64,000 nt of DNA from Papilionanthe hookeriana x Papilionanthe teres (lineage: Eukaryota > Streptophyta > Magnoliopsida > Asparagales > Orchidaceae), in contig CM040427.1 in assembly GCA_022702705.1 (NCBI GenBank), positions 69,538,783-69,602,782 of the forward strand, given 5' to 3'. The notes below the pieces were generated by a model. The model searched no databases and was not told the origin of the DNA. It worked only from the letters and a program-made list of their open reading frames with translations. Positions 22,991-34,560 of this stretch are shown here, in pieces. The position numbers and the translations under genes are program-made. The stretch's first letter is position 1. The number at the start of each line of letters is the position of its first letter.

Positions 22991-25900
22991 GTTAGGATAT
23001 TGCTGCACTCTTACTTTAGGACCACTTGGATTAATGATTGATGGAGATGGTTAGTGGTGTTGAGACCCTCCCGCAAGCTGATGGGTCGTGGAAGGACTGC
23101 CAGTTTGGTGTGAAATTGATAAAATTTGTGTTTAGATAATGTTTTTGTAAGAAAGTCCGTTGGTTGATCCTGGGAATGAATATATTCGATCCGTAGTTGG
23201 TTGGAGTGAATGTGATCACGGATAAAATGATAGTCGATCTATATATGCTTCGCGAGCATATGGAAGATAGGATTTTTTGCAATAGAGATTGCATAAATAT
23301 TATCACAATGAAGTAGTGTTGGTTTGAGGGGAATACCAAATTCTTGAATCAATCTTCTAAGCCGTATAACGTTTGTAGTGGTGGTAGCAAGTGCCTGTAC
23401 ACCGCCTCCATCGAGGAGCATGCCACCATTGATTGTTTTTTCACTTTCCAAGATATCAATGTGTCACCAAGGATGGAACACACACTTGAGGTAGATTTAT
23501 GATCTAGGTGGTCACTAGCCCAATCGACATCAGCATGAGAACGTAGATGAACGTTTCACAGTCGAACTTCCAGCCCAAAGTGGCTTGTGCCGTTCAGATA
23601 TCTCAGATGATGTGTGAGGGATTTGTAGTGATTTGTTGTAGGTGAGTGCATATGTTGACATAGTCGGTTAATATCATAGGTGATATCCAGGCAAGTTACC
23701 TTAAGATATTGGAGTGATTATGTTAATTGACGATTAAGAGTAGGATTATGAAATGGTGTGCCTGATTCTGAAGTGGTCACATGACGGATATTCATTGGTG
23801 TGATGAGTGGTGTGCAGTCCTCCATTCCTGCATTTGAAAGAAGTTGTAGTGTGTATCGTTGTAGGGTAAGAAGATATAGGTTTGGTAATTTGTGAACTTT
23901 AATTCTAAGGAAGCAGCCAATTGCACCGAGATATTTTAGTTGGATGGTTGTTGTTAGAGTTTTGGTTAAAACTAAAATGGCACTTGAATCATTTCTCGTA
24001 ATCAGGATATCATCCACGTAGATGAAAACAAACGTTTCAGTTGCATTCTGATTGTAGAGAAGAATTGTTGAATACAAATCCTTTATTTCGAAAGAAATTT
24101 GAGAAAGTAATTAACCATTGTCTAGAAACTGCTTTTGTCTGTATAGTGATATTTGCAATAAGCAAACATGTTTTGGAAATTGTTGATCTTGGAATCTAGG
24201 GGGTTGTTTCATGTAAATTTTCTCATTGAGCACGTCGTTAAGAAATGCATTGAAGATATCAAATTGAAGGATGTGTCAATTATGATAAAGGGCGATTGTG
24301 ATTAGGATATGAATGGTAGGGATTTTGGCCACTGGACTAAAAGTTTCATAGTATTTAACCCAAATTTTAGCTTGTGACATTGGGCAATGATGCAGGCTTT
24401 ATACTGCACGGCTTCACCAAGAGAGACCACTTTTTTTATAGGTCCATCGAGAACCAAGTATAGGCTGATAAGTATGGGTAATTTCCTCGTGCCTTGTTAG
24501 TGCAGTGCTGTTAGTTCTTCTTCCATGGCATGCCGCCATTGTGGTAATTTGGATGATTGGGTGAAGCAAGTTTGATCAAGTTGTTGTTGAACGTGGTGAG
24601 TAAGATTCAATTGTTGGATGGGTTTCATGTGACTGCTATTTGTCATGATTGTCATCGGATGATTCGATAGAGGTTGGAGAGGAGATGGTGCTGTGGGTAG
24701 TCCATAGGAGGAAGAAATTGGTCATTGGGTGTGAGACGTGGTGACAGGGGAAAGGTAGGAGGCAGTTTTACAGCAGGTTGTAAGAGTGTTGAGGATTGTA
24801 GGAAATAGGATGGTATGTGGGCTGAAGCTAAGGATTTATTTTGCTGTGGAGAAAAAGGAAAAAAAATATTTTCTTCAAACACCATATGGCGTGACATTAT
24901 GATTTTTATTGGTAGTAGGATTGTAGCAATTGTAGCCCATATGTTGTAGAGAACAGCTAAAAAAATTGCATTGGTTTGACTTGGTTTCAAGTTTGTATTG
25001 GGTTTGAGTTTTTCTCAGTGGGTAATAAGCACATCCAAAAATTTGAGTATGGGCGTATGTGGGTGGGGATTTATGTAGATGTTCATGTGAGGGATATAGT
25101 TGGTGGTTCTAGTAAGCATTCTATTTATGAGATGAATCGTTGTTAAAAGAGCATCGGTCTAAATTTTGTTCGTGGCATGAGCTTGAAATAGAAGAGCACT
25201 AGTGATCTCCAAGTGTCTATGTTTGCATTCCACTACCTCGTTTTTTTGGGTGTGTACAGACAGAAGTATTGGTGAAGAATGCCTTTTGTAATGAGGAATT
25301 AGTTTGGGGAATGATTGTTATATTCGCCACTGCTGTCATATCGCAAATTTTTTATATTGGCATTGAATTGATTTTGTAAAGGAGTAATGAAATTTTGAGT
25401 AATCATTGGTATTTGAGATTTGGAATACATAAAAATGACCCAATATAAGCGAGAGAAATCATCCACAAATGTAACAAAATATGTGTAGCCTTGATAAGAA
25501 GAAATTTGGGAGGGACCCCATACATCACTATGTATGAGCTTTAATACCTTGTATTTTTGTCTTATAGACAATACAAAGAGTTTTTTATGGCTTTTAGTAA
25601 TGCTGCAAATGCTACAAATGTACGAGTAATTGGAATATGTAGTGATTAATGCTTGGATATTGTGGTCACTATGTGCGGTTGAGGTGACCTAGCATTCTAT
25701 GCCATAACTTAGAGTAGTGTGCTTTGGAGATTGAATCAATGCTTGTGGTGTGATGGTGGACGATGGGATGGAGTAGAGACTAGTAGAGGTAGGTCCCTAA
25801 ATGATCATTTGGTGAGTCTGTGGATTAAAGAAAGAGAATCCAGAGTCAAATAAGACAAAAATGTTGTTTGCTTTGGTTAATTCATGAATAGATAGTAAGT

Positions 25901-26420
25901 TGTGAGATAGAAAGGGTGTATGATGAATTTGAGAAATTTTAAGCTTGGGGGAGGGGGGCATGAAGGATGTCGTCACCCTTGTGATGAATCGGAATTGCTT
26001 GCCTATTGCCAACAGTGACTTGTTTGGCGCCATAGTAAACAGTAATGATTTCTAACTGATTGACATCAGATGTGAAGTGTGTCGATGTTCCTGAGTCAAG
26101 GATTCACTCTTTGGAGGTGGCCGCAAGGGCTTGAGGAGGAACAGTGGATTTGATATTTCGTATTTGTGTGATGCTAGCATATGGGTGTTGAGTGTCCAGA
26201 TTTATTGCAAATTAGACTGAGTGATTGGATTGCTTATCGCCCCGAGATTTCATTTGAATATGCTTCACAATGGTTCATAATGAAGGTTTGGCCTTTGCCT
26301 CCACCGTGGAATGAACCCCACCCTTAGAAGTTGTGGGTGCCATTTGAGTTTGTATCGAAGCTGTCTGTTTGGCAGTTTACGTTTGTAGTATTCAAAACCC
26401 TACCATAAAAGCCAATACTC
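22991..26420 (-). pseudogene. Ty1/Copia polyprotein relic (protease, integrase, RT, RNase H)
   Basis: Running right to left on the minus strand are the following. An aspartic protease stretch DSGTSTHFTSD lies near 26075-26099. A GAG-pre-integrase part lies at 25797-26033 (SHNLLSIHELTKANN). An integrase core lies at 25299-25571 (IHSDVWGPS, VTFVDDFSRLYW, DSSGEY). Next is the ISRHMVF-type region (24652-24990). A reverse transcriptase with FIYVDDILIT and IQLKYLG lies at 23718-24077. RNase H (LATTTTNVIRLRRLIQEFG, LLHCDN) lies at 23239-23451. Pieces fall in different frames with stops between them, so the polyprotein is dead. Nothing upstream of 26420 continues the gag. Confidence 0.9.
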
Positions 26421-26454
26421 TGGAACTCAAACCTATCATAGTTTTGATGGTCTA

Positions 26455-26955
26455 AAATAATCAATTTGGAGCTTTGCTAGCTGAAGACCCAAATTTACAC
26501 TTAGCTAGTTTCTTGAAATTATGTGCAACATTTAGGTGTAATGATGTCTTGAACAATGTTGTGAAACTTTGGTTAAACTCATTTTCGCTTAGAGACAGAG
26601 GTAAGTTGTGGTTTAACTCATTAGCATCAAGATCCAAAACAATTTGGAATGACATGACTAGAAAATTCATAACCAAATGCATTCAAAATTTTAAACGTGT
26701 CAAGCTTATGAATGCAACCAACTCTTTTACCCAGATGGATAGTGAGTAGATATATGAAGTTTGAGAAAGATTTAATGTGTTTCTTAGGAAATGCCCAAAT
26801 AAAAGTATTTTAATAAAAGCTGATGGGATCATTAAAATCTATTATAGATGCTACAGCTGATGTGTCGTTAGTGTCAAAACATTTTAATGAAACTTATAAA
26901 TTGATAGAGGAGATGACTACATATAAATTTAAATGTTCTTAGAGAATCACCCTAT
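26455..26955 (+). pseudogene. Ty3/Gypsy gag relic
   Basis: On the plus strand EDPNLHLASFLKLCATF, LWLNSFSLRDRGKLWFNSL and KTIWNDMTRKFITKC are the usual order of the plant Gypsy gag domain (capsid region). These are followed after a stop by an ERFNVFLRKCPNKS stretch and by IIDATADVSLVSKHFNETY with ELIEEM-like residues. Stops at 26747 and shortly after break the frame. It lies opposite in strand to the Copia relic and abuts it. Confidence 0.85.
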
Positions 26956-27589
26956 GAGGGTAGTCATCATCCATGATCAGTAAGTGTTAGTTATTTTGAT
27001 TTTACATATATATTTACAAATTTAACATCTAAATTTTGATATTTATATTTAAAATATTTAGTGTCATAATCACAACAAAATTTATGCATGAATAAATATA
27101 TTTCTCTTAACATTTTGGCAAAAGTAATATTTTTAATTTCATACTAAAAATTTGAGTTTTAAATATTAATGTTTAAATTTTCAAAATAAAGCATGAATGT
27201 TAAAGTGTTAAATATACAAATACAAAAAAAATAAATCATAATCCTTGTAGATTTCCCTGTTATTATTTTTATCATTTGAGGGTGTAAACTCTCGTGCAAG
27301 ATCACGAGTTCGAATCACGCATATTGCTCTTTGGGCTCATCTTTTCTGACAAAAAAATATACCACTAAAAATAAAATTGAGTCATTTAATTAAAATTTAT
27401 AACTATTTACAAACTTTATAAAAAGATTTTCTTATTATAACAGAACAAACAGAGCAAATTGATTGCAAGAATGAATTTGATACTAGAATGCAGTAATGAA
27501 GAATCTTAAGATCTTCGTTTTATACTCACCCTGTATTAAAAAAAAACTAAAAAAATAAAACATTTTTCAGAAAAGGAAGCTAAGGTTAT
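26956..27589. other. Intergenic sequence with a decayed pol III B-box-like word
   Basis: Non-coding and AT-rich. ACGAGTTCGAATCACGC at about 27303-27319 resembles a tRNA T-arm / B box, preceded by AAACTCTCGTGCAAGATC. This may be a SINE or tRNA fragment, but no cloverleaf can be drawn. Confidence 0.35.
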
Positions 27590-27905
27590 GTTTAGGGCAG
27601 TTGCAAAAACTGATTGATAAGTTACACGCGGTGGCTATTATAAATTTTTATTTTTATTTTTTTTGAAAAATCAGACCGCAACCAGAAAACTGTCTATTTT
27701 GAGCTGGTGCGTTTTCAAAACGCCACAGCACCAAGCACCAAACAAACTGTCTATTTGGGGCAGCTCGTGCGTTTCAGGATAAGCAGCTCATCCTGAAATG
27801 CGGCCCGCGGGTCGGCTACAGGGGTTGACCTACAGCTTACGTATAGTGTAAGAAACTTAAATGCGGCAGACAACATTTTCAAAAGCGCACGACCCAAACG
27901 ATTAG
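27590..27905 (-). mobile_element. Two abutting Harbinger-like MITE relics
   Basis: The first part (27590-27740) has GGTGGCTATTATAAATTTTT, CAGACCGCAACCAG and GTGCGTTTTCAAAACGCC in reverse order to the 11192 copy. The second (27741-27905) starts CTATTTGGGGCAGCTCGTGC and ends with GCGCACGACCCAAACG, inverted termini of about 20 bp with mismatches. Boundaries are approximate. Confidence 0.5.
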
Positions 27906-28532
27906 ACGGCACATCGCTTTTAGACAAATAAGCAAAGGCAAACCGGTAAAGCTAGCGCTCAGGGAAGGCACGCGTGGCTGAAAACCTTCAACTTTTTTTT
28001 ATTTCTTTTCAACCTCAAGCTTTCAGATTTTGCATGCTACACTTTTCTTTCACCATTACCAATCACTGTCTACAAAGATGCGGCAAAAAGGCGTCAATTT
28101 CAAGGAATGAGCCGTTCGACACAAACATAATAACGTTCAAACCACAAAACTGCATTTTTTGTTTTACAATATTGACGCCATTACCCTTCTGTTTGGCTGC
28201 AGCTGCAGATTTACTTTAATATAATCTATTCAATCTGTACGCTAAATCCTCTTAAAAGTGTGCTACCAAATCCCCCCTTAGACTTCAGTTTCAAAAAGGA
28301 GCAATTTTTATCAAATTTTTTCAACAGTGGCGTTCTTCGAACTTGCAAAAGATTACTATTTTTGCAAAGGAACTTTGGGATCTTTCCAAATCGAAAATTT
28401 TTACAGAGATCAACATTAGCTCAGACAGAATGAATTAGACTTCACCATCTTTTCAAAGAGGCATTAATAGCTGAAGAAGCTCTACAGTCCGCCGAACTAC
28501 ATACTAGGCTAAGAAATAGGAAAAAGCTCGCC
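27906..28532. other. Region downstream of the MAKR-like gene
   Basis: No coding sequence was recognised. The 81-aa plus-strand frame at 27974-28219 has no recognisable motif. Mixed composition. Confidence 0.45.
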
Positions 28533-28538
28533 TTTATT
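28533..28538 (-). terminator. Candidate polyadenylation signal
   Basis: TTTATT on the plus strand reads AATAAA on the minus strand, 261 bp after the stop of the MAKR-like gene. No experimental support exists. Confidence 0.4.
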
Positions 28539-28798
28539 TTCAGTTACAAAGGCTAAAGAAAAAGAGAACTAGAAGAAACCAAACAAATATAGCTAAGCGA
28601 TAGCGCGGCTAATAAGAACCTTTTGGCCTCTGGTTGAACAGGTGAGAAGATTCGTTCCATTAATTACATGCGTTCGGCTTCCGCATAGCTCTCCGAAAGC
28701 TGCGACGGCGATTCCTTTTCTGGAAAATGAAACCTTGGATCAATTAGTAAGAGCGATAAGGTAACAATAGAAGTAATGAATGCAAAAGGAAGAAGCTT

Positions 28799-29899
28799 TT
28801 AATGTTGTGCTTCAGCACCTTTAGAAGTAGCGGTGAAGGAACGCTTGCAGTGGGCAATGGCGCTTTGGATCCCGTCTTGTTGTTCGATGAGAGAATCGTC
28901 GCGGCGGCGCTGCGGTGGCGGAGATGAAACGGCGGCCACCGCTGATGTTGCACACCTGCTCTTCCCCAACCGCTCGTACACCACTTTCAGCTTCGCCGGC
29001 ATTGCTATCTTTGGGCTCTTCTCCGTCATTTTAACCTCCGCGGGCTCCTCTGCTTCAGCTTCCTTTTCTTCTTGAGCGGTGAGTTCGGTAGCCGGAACTC
29101 CGCTGTTAACCAAAAGCCCAGAAAACCTGAGTTTTTCTACGTACCTCTTGGAGACTCTAACATATAAAGGCTTGATCTTGCTGAGGTACTTGTGCACAAC
29201 CTCCTTGGAATTAGATGACTTCGTCTTCTCCTCAGCGGCCGCCGCAGCAATGGCGGTCTCCTCACAGTCGTCAATGTCCGTAATCTTCTCCATGGTCTTG
29301 GGATCACAAGCCTGGTTTCGTGAGCTGCTGTCGCGAGTGAAGAGGGAGACGATCGGTACCTCCTCCACCTTAAACTTAATGAAGAAGAACTTGCTCGGCA
29401 GCTGGCTCTGCTTCGACGAGAAACCTGCAGCATTGGACTCCACATTCGTGGATTTAGACTTCCGACGCCCCAATATGAAGACGCGGAACTTCGTTGCTGA
29501 TTTCATAAATGAAACAGAGAGCTGAGTCTTGGGATCACTATCCCCTGCTGCGATGACGATGGAGCTCGATTCCAGCGGGACGAGTTCTCCCTTCAAAAAC
29601 AGGTCGTCCGAGGAGGAAATGGTCGGCACCACATTACCAACCGACGAATTCATGCTAAAGTTTGAATCTTCCTCATCTTCCTCATCTTCCAAGCGCTCAT
29701 GCTCGTCCTGATCATCTTCGGGGACTCTATCCTCCGGGGCGGCAAACTCGAGGTCGAAGAAAGGTCCCTCTTCATCGTTCTGCTCATCATCTGTCGCCGG
29801 CTCCGGTAACTTAATCGTGTCAGAGGGGGGCATGTTGGCCGCCGACGTCGATCCTCCGATGGCACCTCTCCAGTATTTGAGAAAGCTGAAAGACTCCAT
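28799..29899 (-). CDS. Probable membrane-associated kinase regulator, MAKR2-like
   Basis: This is a 366-aa, intronless member of the plant MAKR (BKI1-related) family; such proteins sit at the plasma membrane through basic patches and modulate receptor-kinase signalling. Visible features are the N-terminal MESFSFLKYWRG; PFFDLEF at 46-52 inside an acidic stretch (about 36-78); the Ser-rich 80-130; basic GRRKSKS at 144-150; KFKVEEVPIVSLFTRD at 175-190; the basic KIKPLYVRVSKRYVEKLRF at 241-259; and the diagnostic C-terminal RRDDSLIEQQDGIQSAIAHC at 332-351. The frame is open for 24 codons upstream (to 29971), but ATG 29899 matches the family N terminus. The coding region is GC-rich against its flanks. 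The exact substrate kinase and the family number cannot be decided from sequence alone. Confidence 0.92.
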   Translation of the reverse strand: MESFSFLKYWRGAIGGSTSAANMPPSDTIKLPEPATDDEQNDEEGPFFDLEFAAPEDRVPEDDQDEHERLEDEEDEEDSNFSMNSSVGNVVPTISSSDDLFLKGELVPLESSSIVIAAGDSDPKTQLSVSFMKSATKFRVFILGRRKSKSTNVESNAAGFSSKQSQLPSKFFFIKFKVEEVPIVSLFTRDSSSRNQACDPKTMEKITDIDDCEETAIAAAAAEEKTKSSNSKEVVHKYLSKIKPLYVRVSKRYVEKLRFSGLLVNSGVPATELTAQEEKEAEAEEPAEVKMTEKSPKIAMPAKLKVVYERLGKSRCATSAVAAVSSPPPQRRRDDSLIEQQDGIQSAIAHCKRSFTATSKGAEAQH

Positions 29900-30013
29900 T
29901 GAAGAGAGAATAAGAGCACGAGTGTATGAGTTCTTCCTCTCACAGTCTCCTGCTTTCCATATATGTGACACTCCTTTTAACTCCTCGGAAGTGAGGAAAG
30001 CAGGGGAGAAAGA

Positions 30014-30021
30014 AATATAAA
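30014..30021 (-). promoter_or_regulatory. Candidate TATA box of the MAKR-like gene
   Basis: The minus strand reads CTTTATATTTC about 115-120 nt before the ATG. The distance suits a short 5' leader. Weak match; inferred only from sequence. Confidence 0.4.
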
Positions 30022-30118
30022 GAAAAGGCGTTTCTTATCGTGAGGAGCAGGAGCAGTAAATGGACACAGAGCAGTACCAGTCAGAGCGCTCAGTATTCAG
30101 CAATAAAAACAGGTCCTC

Positions 30119-30138
30119 ACAGAGAGAGAGAGAGAGAA
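30119..30138. repeat. (GA)n tract upstream of the MAKR-like gene
   Basis: About nine GA units (CT on the gene's strand), roughly 220 bp before the start codon. Such tracts are common in plant promoters and leaders. Function not shown. Confidence 0.8.
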
Positions 30139-30346
30139 CTTTTGAGGATTTGATTTTAGTTTGGAATCCGGCTGTTTAATATGAATATTTTTATAATTTA
30201 AGAAATTCTTTTTTATTTAAATCCAATCTTTAAAATTTATCTAAATTAAAAAATAAATACTAATATATAACTTGAGGCAGTTGTGAGCAATATGTGAAAG
30301 ATTAAGATGTCATTAAAACTTAGTTGGATTTTGACAATTTGATTAA

Positions 30347-30629
30347 AGGTCTGTTCGGGACAGTTGCAGTTTATTGAATAATCTGCTGATAAGTTGATTA
30401 AAAATAAATTGCTAATAAATTAGGTGTGGTTCATTATTATAAATTTTTATTTTTTAAAAAAAGTTAGACCGAAGACAAAAAGCTCCCACCGCAACCAGGT
30501 AGGTGCAGTGTGAAAACACTGTTTTCAGTGTTTTGAAAACGCATAAGCTGTCAAAACGCAGTTTACTCAAATAAGCCAAGTGCGTTTTCAAAACGCTACC
30601 ACACCAAATAAACTGCCCCAAACAGACAC
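30347..30629 (-). mobile_element. Harbinger-like MITE with TAA target duplication
   Basis: TAA at 30344-30346 and at 30630-30632 flank it. The left end AGGTCTGTTCGGGACAG and the reverse complement of the right end GTGTCTGTTTGGGGCAG are inverted. Inside are TTATAAATTTTTATTTT, CCGCAACCAGGTAGGTGC and GTGCGTTTTCAAAACGC, the reverse of the 11192 copy. This is the best-preserved copy of the family in the window. Confidence 0.75.
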
Positions 30630-30751
30630 TAAAAGGACTTAAAAGTGATTGTAATAGGAGCTTATTAGGAGTATACATTATTGGTAATGACAACAAAGAA
30701 AGAGATGAAGCATTAAGGCTAAAGCTGATTCAGTCTTTACTTGAGCTTTAT

Positions 30752-30905
30752 TGAAGAGAAAATATTGTATCCGTGTAAGTTGTATTCGAACAACGGACGT
30801 GATACATCGGGTTTTTATTTTCATGAAGAGGATTTCCGGTGTATCGCTTATGTTGTCCGGATACAGGTTGCGTCCGGTCTCCGGACTCAATATTTTCTTC
30901 TTCTT
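30752..30905. mobile_element. Mutator-like MITE relic (TCCGG-rich termini)
   Basis: The left GAGAAAATATTGTATCCG and the reverse complement of the right GAAGAAAATATTGAGTCCGG are inverted; TTGTCCGGATACAGGTTGCG follows. It resembles the 47306 element. No clear 9-bp duplication remains. Confidence 0.5.
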
Positions 30906-31407
30906 GAGGGTATAATAGGTGCTAGTGACAGCTCGAAAAGAGGAAAATAATGATATCCAAGTGGAGAGGAAGGCCGTGAGGCTCATGAGCAGTAACAATA
31001 GTTTCTCCATATTTGATCAAATAGCCCCAAAGTAGTTATAAGCAAGAGCTAAATTTTTATTTTGTGTTTTGCTAGTTAACTTATAATGTCCACTATGAAT
31101 TGTTCACTTGTATAAATTGTTCTTAAAAATTATATAGAAATTATGTGTAATACATATATTTTATATAAATATAAACATAAAATTAATGCATATGCATAAT
31201 TTTTTTTTTCATGACAAATTTAATTAAATAAATAACTATCATATTTGATTATTAAATTATTGTATATTTTTTCATTCATAAAGTTATAATATAAACTAAA
31301 GTGTTCTAAATATATATATATATATCAAAAATTTTGAAGTGTGTGCATAAATTTCCTTAAATATTATATTAAATATTTGTTGAATTTCACTGTGTTGTCA
31401 AGTTAAT

Positions 31408-32300
31408 TATAAGGGTGTGAATGTTCAAGTCGAACTTGAGTCACTCTCAGCTTAAGCTGGAGCATGATTATTTAATCACGTTCGAGCTGAAACTTGATCT
31501 TAGCTCTACCAGTTCGAACCGTCTCTCGAGTTGACTTATTTAAAATAAAGAGACAGAAAATTATTAATATAATATTTTTTCTTTTTAAGTCAAAGTGTCT
31601 TTCATAAATATTAATTTAAATTAGTGTTATAATGAGTTGTAAAATAAAATTATCATTTAGAAAATAATTAATAAGAAATAAATTGAAAAAAAGTAAATAT
31701 TATTTTTTTCAATATTTAAAAATAATTAAGAAAACATGAATTTTAATATATTTTAAGTATTTTTATTAATTAATTTTTAAACAATCTGTCTCATGAGCTA
31801 ACAAGTCAAGTTTAGATGCTCAATTTCAAACCACTTATCAATTAGAGTGGAGCTTGAGCCGCCCTCGGTTTGAGTTTGAGTTTGAGCTTAATTAATCTTA
31901 TTAAGTTTGAGCTCGAGCTTAAGTTTATGAGTTTGAGCCTGCTCATGAGTCGGCTTGTTATTGAGAGAAAATAATATTAATTTAAGATAATCTTATAATA
32001 AAAACAATAAATAAAATGAACAATTAAGAGGAAATAAATAAGAAATGACTTAATATAAAAATAAATATTAATTTTTAAATATTTTTAGCAATAAAATTTC
32101 CAAAATTTATATTTTTGATATATTTTGATTATATTTTATATTATAGTTTTCTTAAAAGAGCTAGCTCACAAGCTAACAAGTCTGAGTCGGGGTTAGTTTG
32201 AGCTTAGTTTGCTAGCGCATCTAACTCGGCTCACGAACCACTTATTAAGCTGACCTCAAACCGGCTCAAGAGTCAGACTTCAGTCACTTTCATTCTTATC
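31408..32300. mobile_element. Decayed hAT-like MITE of another family
   Basis: Both ends carry inverted words (GTTCAAGTCGAACTTGAGTC at the left; CTCAAGAGTCAGACTTCAGTC at the right) and the middle repeats GAGCTTGAGC / GCTCATGAG words around AT-rich spacers. The termini are imperfect and no target duplication was found. Confidence 0.4.
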
Positions 32301-32454
32301 GAGACGACTTCCTAGCCAGTAAAGCTGTCAAAACAGCTCGTTGTTCGCGAGCAGCTCGTGTTCGGCTCATTAAGAAGCTCGTGTTCGGCTCGTTCGCTAA
32401 CTTAACGATTCGTTCGTGTTCGGCTCGTTTTGGCTCGAAATATTACTCATCAAC

Positions 32455-32459
<5 letters not shown>

Positions 32460-32519
<60 letters not shown>
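32460..32519. repeat. (TA)n microsatellite, left of the SINE
   Basis: About 60 bases of alternating T and A. Long IYIYIY frames over it are artefacts. Confidence 0.95.
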
Positions 32520-32520
<1 letters not shown>

Positions 32521-32522
<2 letters not shown>

Positions 32523-32670
32523 GCCACGACCGTGGCTCAGTGATTTGGGCGGGGTTCACCGTAAGTCCCGAAGGTCCGGGTTCGATTCCTACGCAGAGGC
32601 GCGGACGGATCGGATAGGCACATGGGAAATCGGTAGTTGGGAGCCAACCGGACCCAAATACCGATTTCTT
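32521..32670 (+). mobile_element. tRNA-derived SINE
   Basis: An A-box-like TGGCTCAGTGATTTGGG at 32533-32549 and a perfect B box GGTTCGATTCC at 32579-32589 are spaced as in pol III promoters. A tRNA-unrelated part of about 80 bp follows and ends TTTCTTTT. The cloverleaf is not complete (no proper acceptor stem), so it is a SINE and not a tRNA gene. (TA)n on both sides hides its target duplication. Confidence 0.75.
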
Positions 32671-32671
32671 T

Positions 32672-32672
<1 letters not shown>

Positions 32673-32754
<82 letters not shown>
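32673..32754. repeat. (TA)n microsatellite, right of the SINE
   Basis: About 80 bases of alternating T and A. Confidence 0.95.
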
Positions 32755-32756
<2 letters not shown>

Positions 32757-33087
32757 TTTTTTAATTTTTTTAAAAAATTTAATTCACTATAAGGCTACAA
32801 TAATTTATAATCAATTAAAATTACTAATTAAGAAAATAGAATAAAAATTATTAAATTAGATTCAAATTATGTTTTAATATAAACAATAATTTTTTAATCT
32901 TGTCCGAATTCTTAACATCTTATGAGTACAAGATTAGGATTGTCAAAACAACTCTTTGTTTGTGAACAGCTCGTGTTCAGCTTGCTAAGCAAATGAACCG
33001 AACATGAATATATTTTTTGAGCTTGAAATATAAATAAGTCGAACACGACGTACTAGCAAGCTTGGCTCAAATACACTCCTAGGCAGT

Positions 33088-33721
33088 AACTATCACAAAT
33101 AATGATTTGGGGAATTATCATGCGCCACGTGTATCACATGTACCACGTGGCAGATGCATCCGACCCGAATTTTATTGAATATAATAAAAAAGATTGAATG
33201 TTGGACTGGAATTGTCCGACTTCGGGTGGAATGCCAATAAGCTAATAAGAATGATGAGATATCTCCGCATCCCCATATCCCCATATGAAATGATTCGGTC
33301 AGCTTATTAAGTTTAATGTTTTAACTGTTCTGCAAAAATAATGCCATTATGATGAGTTGTACTTTCATTTATTTCTTTAAAATAGATATCCGAGCTCTAA
33401 TTAACATATTTTGGGAAAAAAAGTTGGATACATAAGAATGAGATGAAGGGAAATGGGAGATTTATTATTATTATTTTTAATTTGATTTACTTTAATTAAA
33501 TAAATATTAATCGCATAGGAATTCATATAATTTCACATGTGTAAGATGATTACATGCAATCATGTCTTTTATTATAGTAATTATTTCTTGTTGTCGCTCT
33601 CCACTGTCTATTGCTGCCAATCATTACGTCAACTAGTTATTGCTATATAATCGTTGTGATTGCCACTCCAGTTATAGATATCGATCATGTTTCATTTTTT
33701 CATAAAATATATCTTAAGGGA
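33088..33721. other. Intergenic sequence, no gene seen
   Basis: Mostly AT-rich. CATGCGCCACGTG, then TACCACGTGGCA near 33118-33150, contains two close CACGTG G-box cores, but no gene follows on either side. Confidence 0.45.
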
Positions 33722-34560
33722 TATGTGTTAGAAGATTCACGAAGGTAGAGCAATGAATCATTGTGTTACAGTTGCATGAGAATTAAGCAGACACTTATAT
33801 GAAAGAAACAAACAGTAGAGAGACCATAAGTTTTTTATGTGGAAAACTCAGAAGAGAAAAAACTATGGAGTCTGACTAAGCTGAAGAGATTCGCTATATA
33901 TTGAATATTACAAAGACGGATCATTTTCCTACATACGAGAAATGGTAACACAATCTTCCGAGCTACAATGTTGACGTCTTTGGTGAACCTGTAATAAAAA
34001 GTTAGAAGCGGCTGATGCTGATCATCGACGACCGATGAGTGATGGTAGGCGGTGGTCGAGGTCATTCGACAACGAGATGATGTTGAACTTCAGCTTCTTT
34101 TCAAGTTTCAAGCTCTCTCTCTCTCTCTCTCCCTCCCTCCCTCTCTCTTGACCCATATGAGAGGGGAGGGGCTCTATTTATAGAGCTCTAAGTGCAATTA
34201 ATGCAAGAATATTAACAGTCTGCAGAGCTTCCTTTGACAATACGATGTTCGATAGACATTTGAGTGCCTTAACAATGTCAAAATTGAGCGATCTTGAGCT
34301 CTTTGGATTTGTCTTCGATTCAACTACAAGCTCATTAGATTCGACATTCATTGACCAAGCATGCTCATAAAAATTCCTAAAGTGGTTTAATGGCATGATC
34401 TAAGCTTGATTTGACTTGGATAAGATCAATTTTATTATCATCGGGCCCGTCTCATCGAGCCGATCAGTTTGAATATAAGTTTGCTGAAATCGGAGCTCTC
34501 GATGAACTTTAGTCAAAGTTTGAATGTTTCTTGCTTGAGAGATAGCCTCGAGGTCTGTGT
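33722..34560 (-). repeat. LTR family B, minus-strand copy
   Basis: It parallels 37865-38791: GTGTTAGAAGATTCACG, TTATGTGGAAAACTCAGAAG, a (CT)n tract, CTCTATTTATAGAGCTCTAA (TATA box in reverse), and GATCAGTTTGAATATAAGTT near the right. It may be the 3' LTR of the element whose 5' LTR is at 37865-38791, since both have the same orientation. Confidence 0.65.

Larger units (their letters stand above)
32321..33079 (-). mobile_element. hAT-type MITE carrying a SINE and (TA)n tracts
   Basis: TAGCCAGT (32313-32320) and TAGGCAGT (33080-33087) form an 8-bp duplication with one mismatch. It starts AAAGCTGTCAAAACAGCTCG and ends CTCAAATACACTCC, with GTTCGTGTTCGGCTCG arms. The AT-rich core has been expanded by (TA)n and holds the SINE at 32521-32670. 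Confidence 0.7.

Noticed and set aside
27290..27330. tRNA gene or SINE
   Set aside because: Only a T-arm-like word is present; the A box and stems are missing.
29079..29943. Plus-strand 148-aa frame and other frames opposite the MAKR-like gene
   Set aside because: Complement of the true coding strand; the minus frame has family motifs from end to end, these have none.
32521..32670. tRNA gene
   Set aside because: The B box is perfect, but the acceptor stem and anticodon arm do not form; a SINE explains it better.
32381..32844. 78- and 142-aa frames rich in Ile-Tyr
   Set aside because: Translation of (TA)n tracts and the SINE, not a protein.
33118..33150. Twin G-box (CACGTG) promoter element
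   Set aside because: No gene start lies near it on either strand.
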